DNA of 64,000 bases. Source: Paramarasmius palmivorus (lineage: Eukaryota > Basidiomycota > Agaricomycetes > Agaricales > Marasmiaceae). The stretch is taken from the NCBI GenBank assembly GCA_037176845.1, contig JAYKXP010000080.1, positions 62,001 to 126,000 of the forward strand, written 5' to 3'. The notes below the pieces were generated by a model. That model saw nothing but the letters and a program-made list of their open reading frames with translations. It was not told the DNA's origin and did no database searches. Of the stretch, positions 55,625 to 64,000 are shown in pieces (position 1 is the stretch's first letter; each line of letters opens with the position of its first letter). The translations under genes were made by a program, and so were the position numbers.

Positions 55625-57262
55625 ATGCCTCTCCAGACCCCAGGATTTCGAGCTGCACAAGAACACGCAAATAAAATGCCAGCACTACTGGAAACCCTTT
55701 TCCGCCAGACTGTTACTTCATCGGAACGTGTTCTTTTGAAGGAATACCTGCACGCCGCGGAGAAGGACATGACACAATACGAGGCAGAGATCGAAGAGCA
55801 CAGGGCAGCTATCATCATGTTGGAGACAAGGCGGAAAAAGCTTCAACATATCATGGGGAAATGTCGTTCCCTGCTGGCTCCAGTGCATCGAATGCCTCCC
55901 GAGATACTTGCACAAGTCTTCTCTGTCGTTTGTTGGCAAAACGCTGTGGAACCCAATTGCATGCCACCTGCAATTCAGCTCTCTTTCGTATGCAAGCGGT
56001 GGCGTGACATAGCCTTGTCGTTACCTTCACTATGGGCGTCACTGTCTATTCACTTCGAACGGTGGAAGATGAACTTTGAGCGCTTAGAAAGAATCGTTTC
56101 GGTGTTTATGGAGCGCTCGAAATCGTCACCTCTCTCTTTAGTTCTGGACCTTACATGTTCAGATTGGAGACAGGACGCGCATGCTTCCGAAATGTGCACC
56201 GCACTCTTGGATACTCTTGTTCGCAATTCCAATCGTTGGAAAATGGCCAGATTGAACGTCTCCACGACTGGTCTCTGCCACCCCGCCTTCGAACCCATCA
56301 TCGGTCACCTTCCCATTCTCAAAAGTCTTAGCCTCACAGGCCACGACGACGCAGACATAATAACAGACAACCCCGTCTTGGACTTGGACGCGATCTTCGG
56401 CGCATGTCCAGCATTAGACGACCTCTTCGTCAGTGCACAAATGGTGGTAGATGGAGTTTCCCTTCCATGGCGGCAGATTCGCTCCTTGGGGCTGGGCTGG
56501 TTCCTACACTTGGAACATTTCACCTTAGCCTTAGCGCAATGCACCAATGTGGAAAGTCTCCATCTGAACGACATCGAATTCGTTGAATACCCAGAAACTC
56601 CGATACACCCAGGACCTACGATGCCCAACGTCAAACACCTCAATATGGAGTTCGACTCATCAGACGATATGTTTCCTGTACTTCGCTGTCTTGACCTCCC
56701 TGCACTAACATCTGTTCGGCTCCAAGGACAATTCAACGGCTCCCAATACAAAACGGCTGAACTTCATTTGTCGTCCTTTTTGGAACGATCCTCCAACAGA
56801 ATCACCTCTCTTTCATTGGTCACTTTCCCTATCTCGGATCAGAATGCAATTTCCCTTTTGCGAATGATCCCGACGCTAGAGCAGCTCTATATCGAGGAGG
56901 AATACAGATGGAAGCTGAACTCCAATATCAAACAAAGAATGATAACAACGGAATTCTGGAGGTCGCTTTCCCTCATACACGCCACATCATCTTCCCATAT
57001 CGTTCCACGTTTGAAGGAATTAGAGCTCATCTTTCACGGAGACGATTTGAATGACGGCGCACTCCTCGATACCCTCACGTCAAGGTTCACACCTGATGGT
57101 GGCGAAGTCGCCTGTTTGAAGAAGATCACACTGAAGATTATCGGAGGCGTACCCTCGAGCCAGTTAAAGGAGAGTTTGGGTAGTCTCACAAGGCATTTTG
57201 GGCAGAAAGGGACGAGATTGGAAGTCTCATACCTCGAGAAGGGTTGGATAAATGACTATTAA
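55625..57262 (+). CDS. F-box protein, tandem copy 1
   Basis: A single exon of 545 residues. A coiled-coil-like N-terminus (EKDMTQYEAEIEEHRAAIIM) precedes an F-box at about residues 88-145 (MPPEILAQVFSVVC, QLSFVCKRWRDIALSLPSLW). The rest has irregular leucine-rich repeats (LPILKSLSLTGHDD, CTNVESLHLNDIEF, MPNVKHLNMEFDSS, LKELELIFHGDDL). Such proteins link Skp1/Cul1 ubiquitin ligases to substrates; the family is greatly expanded in agaricomycetes and most members have no known target. It stands first in a same-strand array with two paralogs. Confidence 0.85.
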   Translation: MPLQTPGFRAAQEHANKMPALLETLFRQTVTSSERVLLKEYLHAAEKDMTQYEAEIEEHRAAIIMLETRRKKLQHIMGKCRSLLAPVHRMPPEILAQVFSVVCWQNAVEPNCMPPAIQLSFVCKRWRDIALSLPSLWASLSIHFERWKMNFERLERIVSVFMERSKSSPLSLVLDLTCSDWRQDAHASEMCTALLDTLVRNSNRWKMARLNVSTTGLCHPAFEPIIGHLPILKSLSLTGHDDADIITDNPVLDLDAIFGACPALDDLFVSAQMVVDGVSLPWRQIRSLGLGWFLHLEHFTLALAQCTNVESLHLNDIEFVEYPETPIHPGPTMPNVKHLNMEFDSSDDMFPVLRCLDLPALTSVRLQGQFNGSQYKTAELHLSSFLERSSNRITSLSLVTFPISDQNAISLLRMIPTLEQLYIEEEYRWKLNSNIKQRMITTEFWRSLSLIHATSSSHIVPRLKELELIFHGDDLNDGALLDTLTSRFTPDGGEVACLKKITLKIIGGVPSSQLKESLGSLTRHFGQKGTRLEVSYLEKGWINDY

Positions 57263-57490
57263 TAATACTCTTATATACAGCAGTGATGTCCGCCATGTTA
57301 TACAGTCTTCAATCAACTTGTAGAGTTGGTTCGGATCCGGAATAGAATTGCACAAGAAGGGCCGGGCTTTGCCGAGACTCTTAAAAACGCGACGCGCCTT
57401 TGTCAATCCCTTTTATTTCTTACCCTCACGACCACCACGAGCTGCCACCTACCCAGATTTTGCATTCAAAACTTCAAGGAAGGACTCGAG

Positions 57491-59212
57491 ATGGAGGCTA
57501 GCGATAGGCCGGAAGCTAATCTTCCAACGTTGGTGCGAAATCTTACTCGCTCAAGTGCGATAACGCGTTGAATGCTGATTTCTCTTCGCGTTTTTGCTTC
57601 TCAGGAAATGCTCTTCGGTACTCAAGGGCCCCAGGGTCCATCGGATGATGCCGTGGAGTTACTGATGATGTTGAACGACCTTTTCAATCGAGCTCTCGTT
57701 CACCCTGACGGCCGTGTCTTGGACCAATATTACCACGTTTTGGAGCGAATGGTACCCCAGCAAGCCTCCGTACAAGCGCTCATCGACAAATGCAAAAACA
57801 TCACCATCACAATGCATCAGGAGAGGAAAGAAAGGCTTCGACCTGTCATGGAGAAGATACCCCCCGAAATATTCGTGGCCATTTTCTCCTTTGTCTGCGA
57901 CGATCCTCTTGCGAATATCGTTTGTCCCGAATTTCCACCGTCTGCCATCGCACTGTCTTCTGTATGTAAAAGATGGAATGACATCGTGCTATCGACGCCT
58001 TCCCTATGGTCGTCCCTATCCGTCAATTTTCGCGACTGGAAGTCGAATTGGAAGCAGTTGGGTCGGATTGTGTCACTGTATCTGGCACGTTCGAAGTCGG
58101 CTCCACTTTCGTTAGGCTTGGACGTGATGTCTAACGATGGATACCCACCTGATGACGAGGAAGCCGAGATGTGCGTCGCAATCTTGGGAGACATAGTACG
58201 GCACTCCGATCGCTGGCAAACGGTGGAACTGGAGATATCTCCCGATGGCCTTAAACACCCTGTCCTTCAACCCTTCGTTGGTCGTTTGCCAATCCTTCGA
58301 AAACTGAAGCTTACCGGTTTCGAAGATCAAGACATGATTGACTATGACCCTGCTTTCCCAGTCGACACCCTCTTCCGTGATTGTCCGTCGTTGGAGCACA
58401 TTTCCATCAACGGACCCATGGTAGAAAGGCGTCTAGCACTCCCGTGGCAGCAAATTCGAACGCTAGAGGTGCTAGACATGTACGACTTATCCACGTTGAA
58501 ATCTACATTGTCCAAGTGCCCCAACGTGGAGAATCTCTACTTGAACGAGATCGAGTTCTTCAATGAACCAGAGAAGGAATTAATTGAACTCGGGCCGCCG
58601 ATGCACCGCGTCAAGTACTTGTCCATAGAGTATGGCAACATATTCGATGTGGCATCAGCATTTTATTACCTTCACCTTCCTGGTCTGGTATCCGTTCGTC
58701 TATCAGGCTACTGGGATGGCAGGATGTATGACCTGAAGGATCTTTACATCGAATCCTTCTTACAGCGGTCTTCCTGTTCTATCACATCCCTTTGGCTCAG
58801 ATCTGTCTCAATCTCAGATCAAGATATGGTCTCCCTCTTTCGAATGATCCCAACACTGGAACGGCTTTGCGTTGAGGAACAGCATCGTGGACGAGAGGGG
58901 CTACCAAAACAAAGGGTTATAACAACACTGTTTTGGGACTCTTTTTCCATTGCAACGTCTTCGTCCCGTATCCTGCCACGTCTCAAGGAACTGGACTTGA
59001 CATTCCATGGGGATGAATTGGATGTCGATGCTCTCCGGAAGGCCTTAATGTCGAGGTGCAATCCAGAATTAGACGCCAGCGGTGACCCTACCTGCCTAGG
59101 GAGGGTTATGCTGCAAATCGTAGGAGTTGGATTCTCCAAGAGGTCAGATTTAGCTGATATAGAGAGAGATGTTAAACTAAAAAGAACCATGTTATCGATT
59201 ACATATCTGTAG
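57491..59212 (+). CDS. F-box protein, tandem copy 2
   Basis: I propose a short first exon, 57491-57532 (MEASDRPEANLPTL), a 72-base intron with a good branch site and pyrimidine tract, and a main exon from 57605, giving about 550 residues. The main frame alone can start at ATG 57572, which lies inside that intron, but the spliced N-terminus matches copy 3 (DDPDANLSSLSEVL). The F-box is at KIPPEIFVAIFSFVC with SVCKRWNDIVLSTPSLW, followed by LRR-like strands such as LPILRKLKLTGFED, CPNVENLYLNEIEF and LKELDLTFHGDEL. It is closer to copy 3 than to copy 1 in the F-box and middle region. Substrate is unknown. Confidence 0.85.
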
Positions 59213-59643
59213 CGCTAGCTCTAGTCCAGGCATTTTGAGGCTGAGACTGCTGACAATCATGATATTTAGATCATGCCCATGTACTTGTATCCCCTTGCCA
59301 TTCAGCTTGGCTAACGCATCGGCTGCCAGAGTCAAAATATGAGGCTTGCAAAGGAACGACAGAGTATTATGTACCGTGGTAAAAATTCGGCAGGCCCGAA
59401 GTGCATGTGAATCGCCCTTCAATTCTCTTTACCACTGTCACCTTACCGTTACCTGCGTCTACGCAACTGGACTCCTAGCAATTTATACCCACCACAGCTC
59501 GGGTCTCAGAGAGAATAGAGAACTTGACATTTGACTTCTTCTGGAATTCATTCATAGGTATGTTGAACGACCACGTGTTTAAGGTTGAATTTTCATTAAA
59601 GTTAACCTTGAACGTTCTCGCACCCTCTTTTCTAGCCACTTGA

Positions 59644-61227
59644 ATGTCCCCAGATCTTTCAGGTCCCCTGGATACAGTATCAGATGACCCGGATGCAAAT
59701 TTATCGTCGCTATCAGAGGTGCTTTCTCAGTGGAGCACCCACTCATTGGCACAGTTCCTCGCGGACCACATCGAGTATCTTGATAACGGAGAGGAGACGA
59801 TTCAGCTGGATGCATCACAGATCAGCAAGCTCGAAGTTGCCATGCTCATCCTATACGGAAGGCACTTAAAGCTTCAAGCCGTGGTCGGGAGGCTGCCCCC
59901 GGAAATACTCGCCATTATTTTCTCCTTCGTCTGTGGGACGAATAATGTGTACCCCGATATCATGCCATACATCATTAGGCTGTCTCTTGTATGCCAGCGG
60001 TGGCGCAATGTTGTATTCTCAACGCCATCTCTATGGTCCTCGCTATCTTTCGATTTTGAAGAGTGGAGGTTGGACCTCGAACGACTAGAAAGGATCGTGT
60101 TGATGTTTCTAGCACAGTCCAAGTTGTCCCCTCTTTCGCTCGACCTGGACGTGGTCTGTGACAAAGTAATTTCGCCCGGAAAGAAGGCATCGAAAGCATG
60201 CCTCCAGATCCTTGCTACTATTGTGCAACACTCCCATCGTTGGCAAACGGTGGAGCTCAGGATCTCTCCTGACGGCCTCAAACATCCCGTTTTTCATCCC
60301 ATCATCGGTCGCTTGCCCAACCTCCGAGTACTCCGACTTACCGGTGTTGAGGCTCACGACATGATCGGTCGCAATCCCAAAATTTTCGAAAACAACACCC
60401 TTTTCCTAGGCTGTCCATTTTTGGAGCACGCTGCTATTGATAGGCTCATGATAGAGGACGGCATCGCTCTACCTTGGCGGCAGATTCGAACGCTCGAGCT
60501 GAATGCGATCCGGCACGAAGAAATGTTTCGCTCCACATTGGCGTCATGCACCAACATCGAGGACCTTCGCCTGGATGACTTGGATTTCCAACTCATCGAT
60601 TTCACAACTCTGAGATTGCCTCGCTTGAAACATTTGGCCATATCTTCCAAGTACATATCCACGGATTTGGCCCCGATATTTCATTGCCTCGACTTGCCCG
60701 GGTTGGTGTCAATGGATATAGCAGGTGGATACTGAGATGGCCAGTTGTATGGTTTGGAAGACACGTACATCGAGTCCTTCTTGGCTCGGTCCTCCTGCAA
60801 CATCACCTCTCTTTCTTTGATCAACTTCCCAATTTCGGATCAGGACACGTTATCCCTTTTGCGGATGACTCCGCGTCTTAAGCAGCTTCGCATCGAGGAG
60901 CAACGAGGATGGGACACCTACGGCATACAAGATCAAAGGGTTATAACCCTACTTTTCTGGAACGCGCTTTCCATAGGAGTAGCTTCGTCTCATATTGTCC
61001 CTCAGCTCACAGAATTATCTCTTAAGTTCCATGGCGATGATTTGGACGAAGACGCTCTTCTGAATGCACTGGCCTCTAGGTCCAATATACAGCCCTACCT
61101 CTCGATAGTTACACTGCGAATGATGGGGGTCTCACCCTTGAAAAGGGATTGTTTGATTGATGCGGAGAGCATTTTTACATTGATGTTTGGCAGAAGAACG
61201 AACTTGACCGTTACATACTGTACCTAA
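59644..61227 (+). pseudogene. F-box protein, tandem copy 3, with an in-frame nonsense codon
   Basis: The frame starts at ATG 59644 (MSPDLSGPLDTVSDDPDANL). It has an F-box (LPPEILAIIFSFVC, LSLVCQRWRNVVFSTPSLW) and LRR-like strands, and stops at a TGA, 60733-60735, after 363 codons. The same frame is then open to 61227 and encodes the rest of the family sequence (YIESFLARSSCNITSLSLIN, LRIEEQRGWDTYGIQDQRVI, LSLKFHGDDLDEDALLNALA). At the stop, copy 2 has TGG (Trp) in YWDG. One base change thus truncates the protein by about a third. Either the gene is a very young pseudogene, or a shorter protein is made, or the codon is read through; a sequencing error is also possible. Confidence 0.75.
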
Positions 61228-62040
61228 TGGTGTCTTGATGTGGGACTTGACCACGGCTCTCGTTGAAAGTGGAGATGATTGACAGTATTAGTTAGTACTT
61301 TGGCTATGCTTAGTGGCCTCCTTTTTTGTGACCTACTCTTGTATAAAGTAAGTAGGCTTGTGCTCAATGATCAGTCCGACAAGCGCCAAAGCGATTTGAC
61401 GGGGCAGCCGTTGAGATTAATGACCAAAAAAACCCACGCGCAGAGTAACGGAAAAACCGAGCGCATGTACGTAGTAAAACCGTGCGCCCGTCGCATTACC
61501 ATAAATAGCATCAAGTTCGAACACATGATATTGAACACATGACGGCGCGGGAACATCAATTCTTTGTTGACCCCGAACCACAGTACCACGTACGCAAATA
61601 CCTCTATGGACACGGCCTGGTAATCGCTCTGCTCTGCATCTCATATACTCTCGATGGACGTTCGGCATCAATGCGAAGGTGGAATCGTATCGGAATCGTT
61701 TTTGGGTCTTATTTGAAGGGGCAGGGAGCTGGTGAGAGTTTTAAGTTGACGAGGTATGTCGGTTCCACCCATAGATTCCCCATTCTCAGATCCGCTTTAC
61801 CAGCATTTTCTATGCACATTACATCACCGACTCACAGAACATTCGTACCAGCTCACCGCTGGAGGTATTGTCGTGGCCACTCCAATCCCTAGCACCCTGG
61901 TTCCTTCCCACACAGTATCCCTGTTCCACCGAGATATATGGCTTTCATGAGCTGGAGCCGTTGTACCAGCTCAGCGGGAGCTTTTGTACCCACCCATCTC
62001 ACCGCAGAACCTTCGTTTCTTCCCCTATGGTACCTCTGTT
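61228..62040. other. intergenic, left flank of the minisatellite
   Basis: No gene was recognised. From about 61900 the sequence begins to show weak copies of the 114-base unit (ttccctcac, ctgttccacc, cccactcatctc), so the repeat has older, diverged units here. Confidence 0.5.
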
Positions 62041-62890
62041 CCACCAGGATATATGACTTTCTGAGGACCAGCTTAGGAGGAACCTTGGTACCCACTCATC
62101 TCGATATAGAACCGTTGTTCCTTCCCTCACGGTATCATTGTTCTGTCGACACATATGGCATCCTGCGACGGTACCGTTGTACCAGTTTAGGAGGTACCCT
62201 CGTACCCGCTCATCTCGATATAGAACTCTCGTTCTTTCCTCCATGGCATCCTCGTTCTGTCGACACATAGGGCATCTCGAGACGGTACGGTTGTACCGTC
62301 TCTGGTGGTGCTGTCGTACCCACTCATCTCGACATAGAATCTTCATTCCTTCCCTCGTGGTATCCTCGTTCGGGGCATCTCGAGACGGTACGGTTGTACC
62401 GTCTCTGGCGGTGCTGTCGTACCCACTATCTCGATATAGAATCTTCATTCCTTCCCTCATGGTATCCTCGTTCTGTCGACACATAGGGCATCTCGAGACG
62501 GTACGGTTGTACCGTCTCTGGCGGTGCTGTCGTACCCACTCATCTCGACATAGAATCTTCGTTCTTTCCTCCATGGTATCCTCGTTCTTCCGACACATAG
62601 GGCATCTCGAGACGGTACAGTTGTACCGTCTCTGGTGGTGCTGTCGTACCCACTCATCTCGGCATAGAATCTTCGTTCTTTCCTCCATGGTATCCTCGTT
62701 CTTCCGACACATAGGGCATCTCGAGACGGTACAGTTGTACCGTCTCTGGTGGTGCTGTCGTACCCACTCATCTCGGCATAGAATCTTCATTCCTTCCCTC
62801 ATGGTATCCTCGTTCTTCCGACACATAGGGCATCCTGAGACGGTATGGTTGTACCAGCGGTGGAGGTACTGTCATACTCATTCATCCTGA
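62041..62890. repeat. 114-bp minisatellite with internal hairpins
   Basis: At least six units follow each other, with the gcatctcgag/gcatcctg landmark at 62158, 62272, 62375, 62488, 62602, 62716 and 62830, i.e. spacings 114, 103, 113, 114, 114 and 114. Because 114 is a multiple of three, both strands stay open: minus 62826-61999 reads as 38-residue repeats (MCRKNEDTMEERTKILCRDE, then WVRQHHQRRYNCTVSRCP), and plus 62138-62890 is open too. Central units contain a perfect 10-base inverted repeat. Neither frame has a recognisable domain, so I call it a repeat and leave coding open. Confidence 0.85.
62279..62302. repeat. perfect hairpin within a minisatellite unit (first of five)
   Basis: GAGACGGTAC and GTACCGTCTC are exact reverse complements separated by a 4-base loop (GGTT here, AGTT in later units). 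Equivalent hairpins follow in the units near 62383, 62496, 62610 and 62724. The edge units near 62166 and 62838 have lost the perfect pairing. Confidence 0.8.
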
Positions 62891-62970
62891 CAAAGAACCG
62901 TCGTTCTTCCTCGCTTGCACTGTGGAACTTATTGGAGTTGTGTAAGTGTTGTATACATCATTACATTCCA

Positions 62971-64000
62971 TTATCCTAACATGGCCAAAATACGCAGACG
63001 ATTCCACATCGAAAGGAAAACTTTTGCCAACAGAATTGCCCTATTCTGTCTCATATAGCTTATCGATTTCCGTATTCTCCCCATCCCACCATTACCGCAT
63101 TCAGCCGCACTAGAATTCAGCTTCGAGAGCTTTGCATCTGTTTCTGTATATGTCGACAGCAGAGAGGCAGAGGAGCACTTGGTATGACCTTTGGCATGGA
63201 AGCCATCTACCAGGAATTGAGTTCTACCAAAGAACTCTGGTTCTCTCGTCATGCAATACGGTCCAAGGGCGCATGCGAAATCATAAATAACCCTTTTTGG
63301 AGCTTTCGGCCAACGGGTAATCAAGGCAGAAAATACATCGTTGCGCCCCTCTCCTCGGGGTATACAGTGGAAGCCGTAGCATATACTATGAGTGCACCAC
63401 GCACACATCAGCCCTCCTGTAAGGCGCTTTTCGCTATAGGAGGAGTAGTACTTGGCGCACTTGCCTCTGGACCCTGTCTCGCGGTCTGGTTGGCCGTCTC
63501 CTGCTAGACCATTATAGGATGGTCTGTGTCGTATTTTCGGGAGGCCATAGCATGTCCCTGTCTGATCTTATCATCAGCTCCTGTCGGTCATGTAACAGTG
63601 GACATACACTTACTTGACGCCAATTTTCACCATCCTCCATGCACTGCAAGGTCGGCAACGGTGGCAGGTTGTTTGCCTTCAGTGCGCTCAACACTTCGTC
63701 CGCTCTCTTCATCATCCATCTGCATACCTCCAGAAGCTCTGGCGTGTACGATCCCATAATCCTCATCTCCTCTTCCAATAGCATCAACAACGCAGGTATA
63801 TCAACCAGAGTGGACCCGCTCACTTCGGTCGGTGATGCGACGAAACCTTTAAGCTTTTCTAATGCCGACTCGTTCACCATTTGCATAGCTGACTCTTCAG
63901 CGGCCAGCTGCAATTTACATGAATATCGACTCCACTTTCTTTAATGGTCATTCACGTACCTGCTCCAAGAGAGTAATGTATCTTCTTCGTAATCCTCGAA
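62971..64000 (-). CDS. KDZ/CxC-type transposase-derived protein, C-terminal part (cut by the window edge)
   Basis: Three minus-strand exons join in frame: 64000-63960 (RGLRRRYITLLEQ), 63907-63614 and 63561-62971, with clean introns (GTACGTG and GTAAGTG donors). The second exon has SAMQMVNESALEKLKGF and ELLEVCRWMMKRADEVLSAL. The third has TGTCYGLPKIRHRPSYNG, KYYSSYSEKRLTGGLMCAWC, THSICYGFHCIPRGEGRNDV, YDFACALGPYCMTREPEFFG, GFHAKGHTKC, INSSAAECGNGG-like and RIRKSISYMRQNRA segments. I recognise these from the many agaricomycete proteins related to KDZ (Kyakuja-Dileera-Zisupton) transposases and their CxC-domain relatives. The frame is intact, so the copy may be active, recently inserted or domesticated. 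The N-terminal, larger part lies outside the window. No terminal inverted repeat or target duplication could be checked. Confidence 0.75.

Noticed and set aside
62041..62890. CRISPR array
   Set aside because: Units are near-identical along their whole length with no variable spacers, and the genome is eukaryotic; it is a minisatellite.

Overview
This is a gene-dense window from a fungal nuclear genome, almost certainly a mushroom-forming basidiomycete (Agaricomycetes). Genes lie on both strands with short spacers and are cut by many small GT-AG introns of about 45-65 bases. The content fits this group: an exo-beta-1,3-galactanase of the GH43+CBM35 type, a group X-like hybrid histidine kinase, small secreted proteins, tandem F-box genes, a PLAC8 protein, and a transposase-derived KDZ/CxC-type protein at the right edge. 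Exon joins were placed by reading frame, splice consensus and remembered family alignments; no search was run.

Layout, left to right. 1.6-2.9 kb: secreted protein with an RG-rich N-terminus. 3.3-4.8 kb (-): unknown Ser/Pro-rich protein, with a possible tiny divergent gene at 5.0-5.2 kb. 6.0-7.5 kb: tandem pair of small secreted proteins. 7.7-9.8 kb: SUB2/UAP56 mRNA-export helicase. 10.0-20.25 kb: a very large hybrid histidine kinase (kinase-like domain, AAA ATPase, GAF, HisKA, HATPase, receiver). 20.7-22.2 kb (-): Pho85-type CDK, divergent from UTP5 (22.4-24.9 kb). 25.0-25.5 kb (-): gene remnant. 25.6-27.7 kb: GH43 galactanase. 28.05-28.6 kb: 97-residue zinc-binding protein. 28.7-29.8 kb (-): glutathione transferase, with a decayed copy near 31.2-31.6 kb. 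31.8-33.9 kb (-): amidase. 34.5-34.9 kb: doubtful small gene. 35.1-35.7 kb: PLAC8 protein. 37.0-38.8 kb: ammonium transporter. 39.4-40.4 kb (-): broken gene. 40.8-42.1 kb: unknown disordered protein. 43.1-46.0 kb (-): VIT/vWA protein. 46.6-48.0 kb: mitochondrial dicarboxylate carrier. 48.3-50.5 kb: ROK1 helicase. 51.5-52.9 kb: HMG-box factor. 53.1-55.3 kb (-): CCA tRNA nucleotidyltransferase. 55.6-61.2 kb: three tandem F-box paralogs, the third with a nonsense codon. 62.1-62.9 kb: 114-bp minisatellite with hairpins. 63.0-64.0 kb (-): C-terminal part of the KDZ-like gene.

Most genes are unrelated housekeeping functions (RNA processing and export, ribosome biogenesis, tRNA maturation, transport, signalling). 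I see no biosynthetic cluster, CRISPR array or prokaryote-type operon. The accessory part is concentrated in the right third (F-box family, minisatellite, transposase-derived gene) and in the decayed stretches at 25, 30-31.6 and 39.4-40.4 kb. The most informative observations are a probable pseudokinase domain in the hybrid kinase, two GC-AG introns, runs of micro-exons, two in-frame starts in the CCA enzyme, a one-base nonsense change in an F-box gene, and a hairpin-bearing minisatellite open on both strands.
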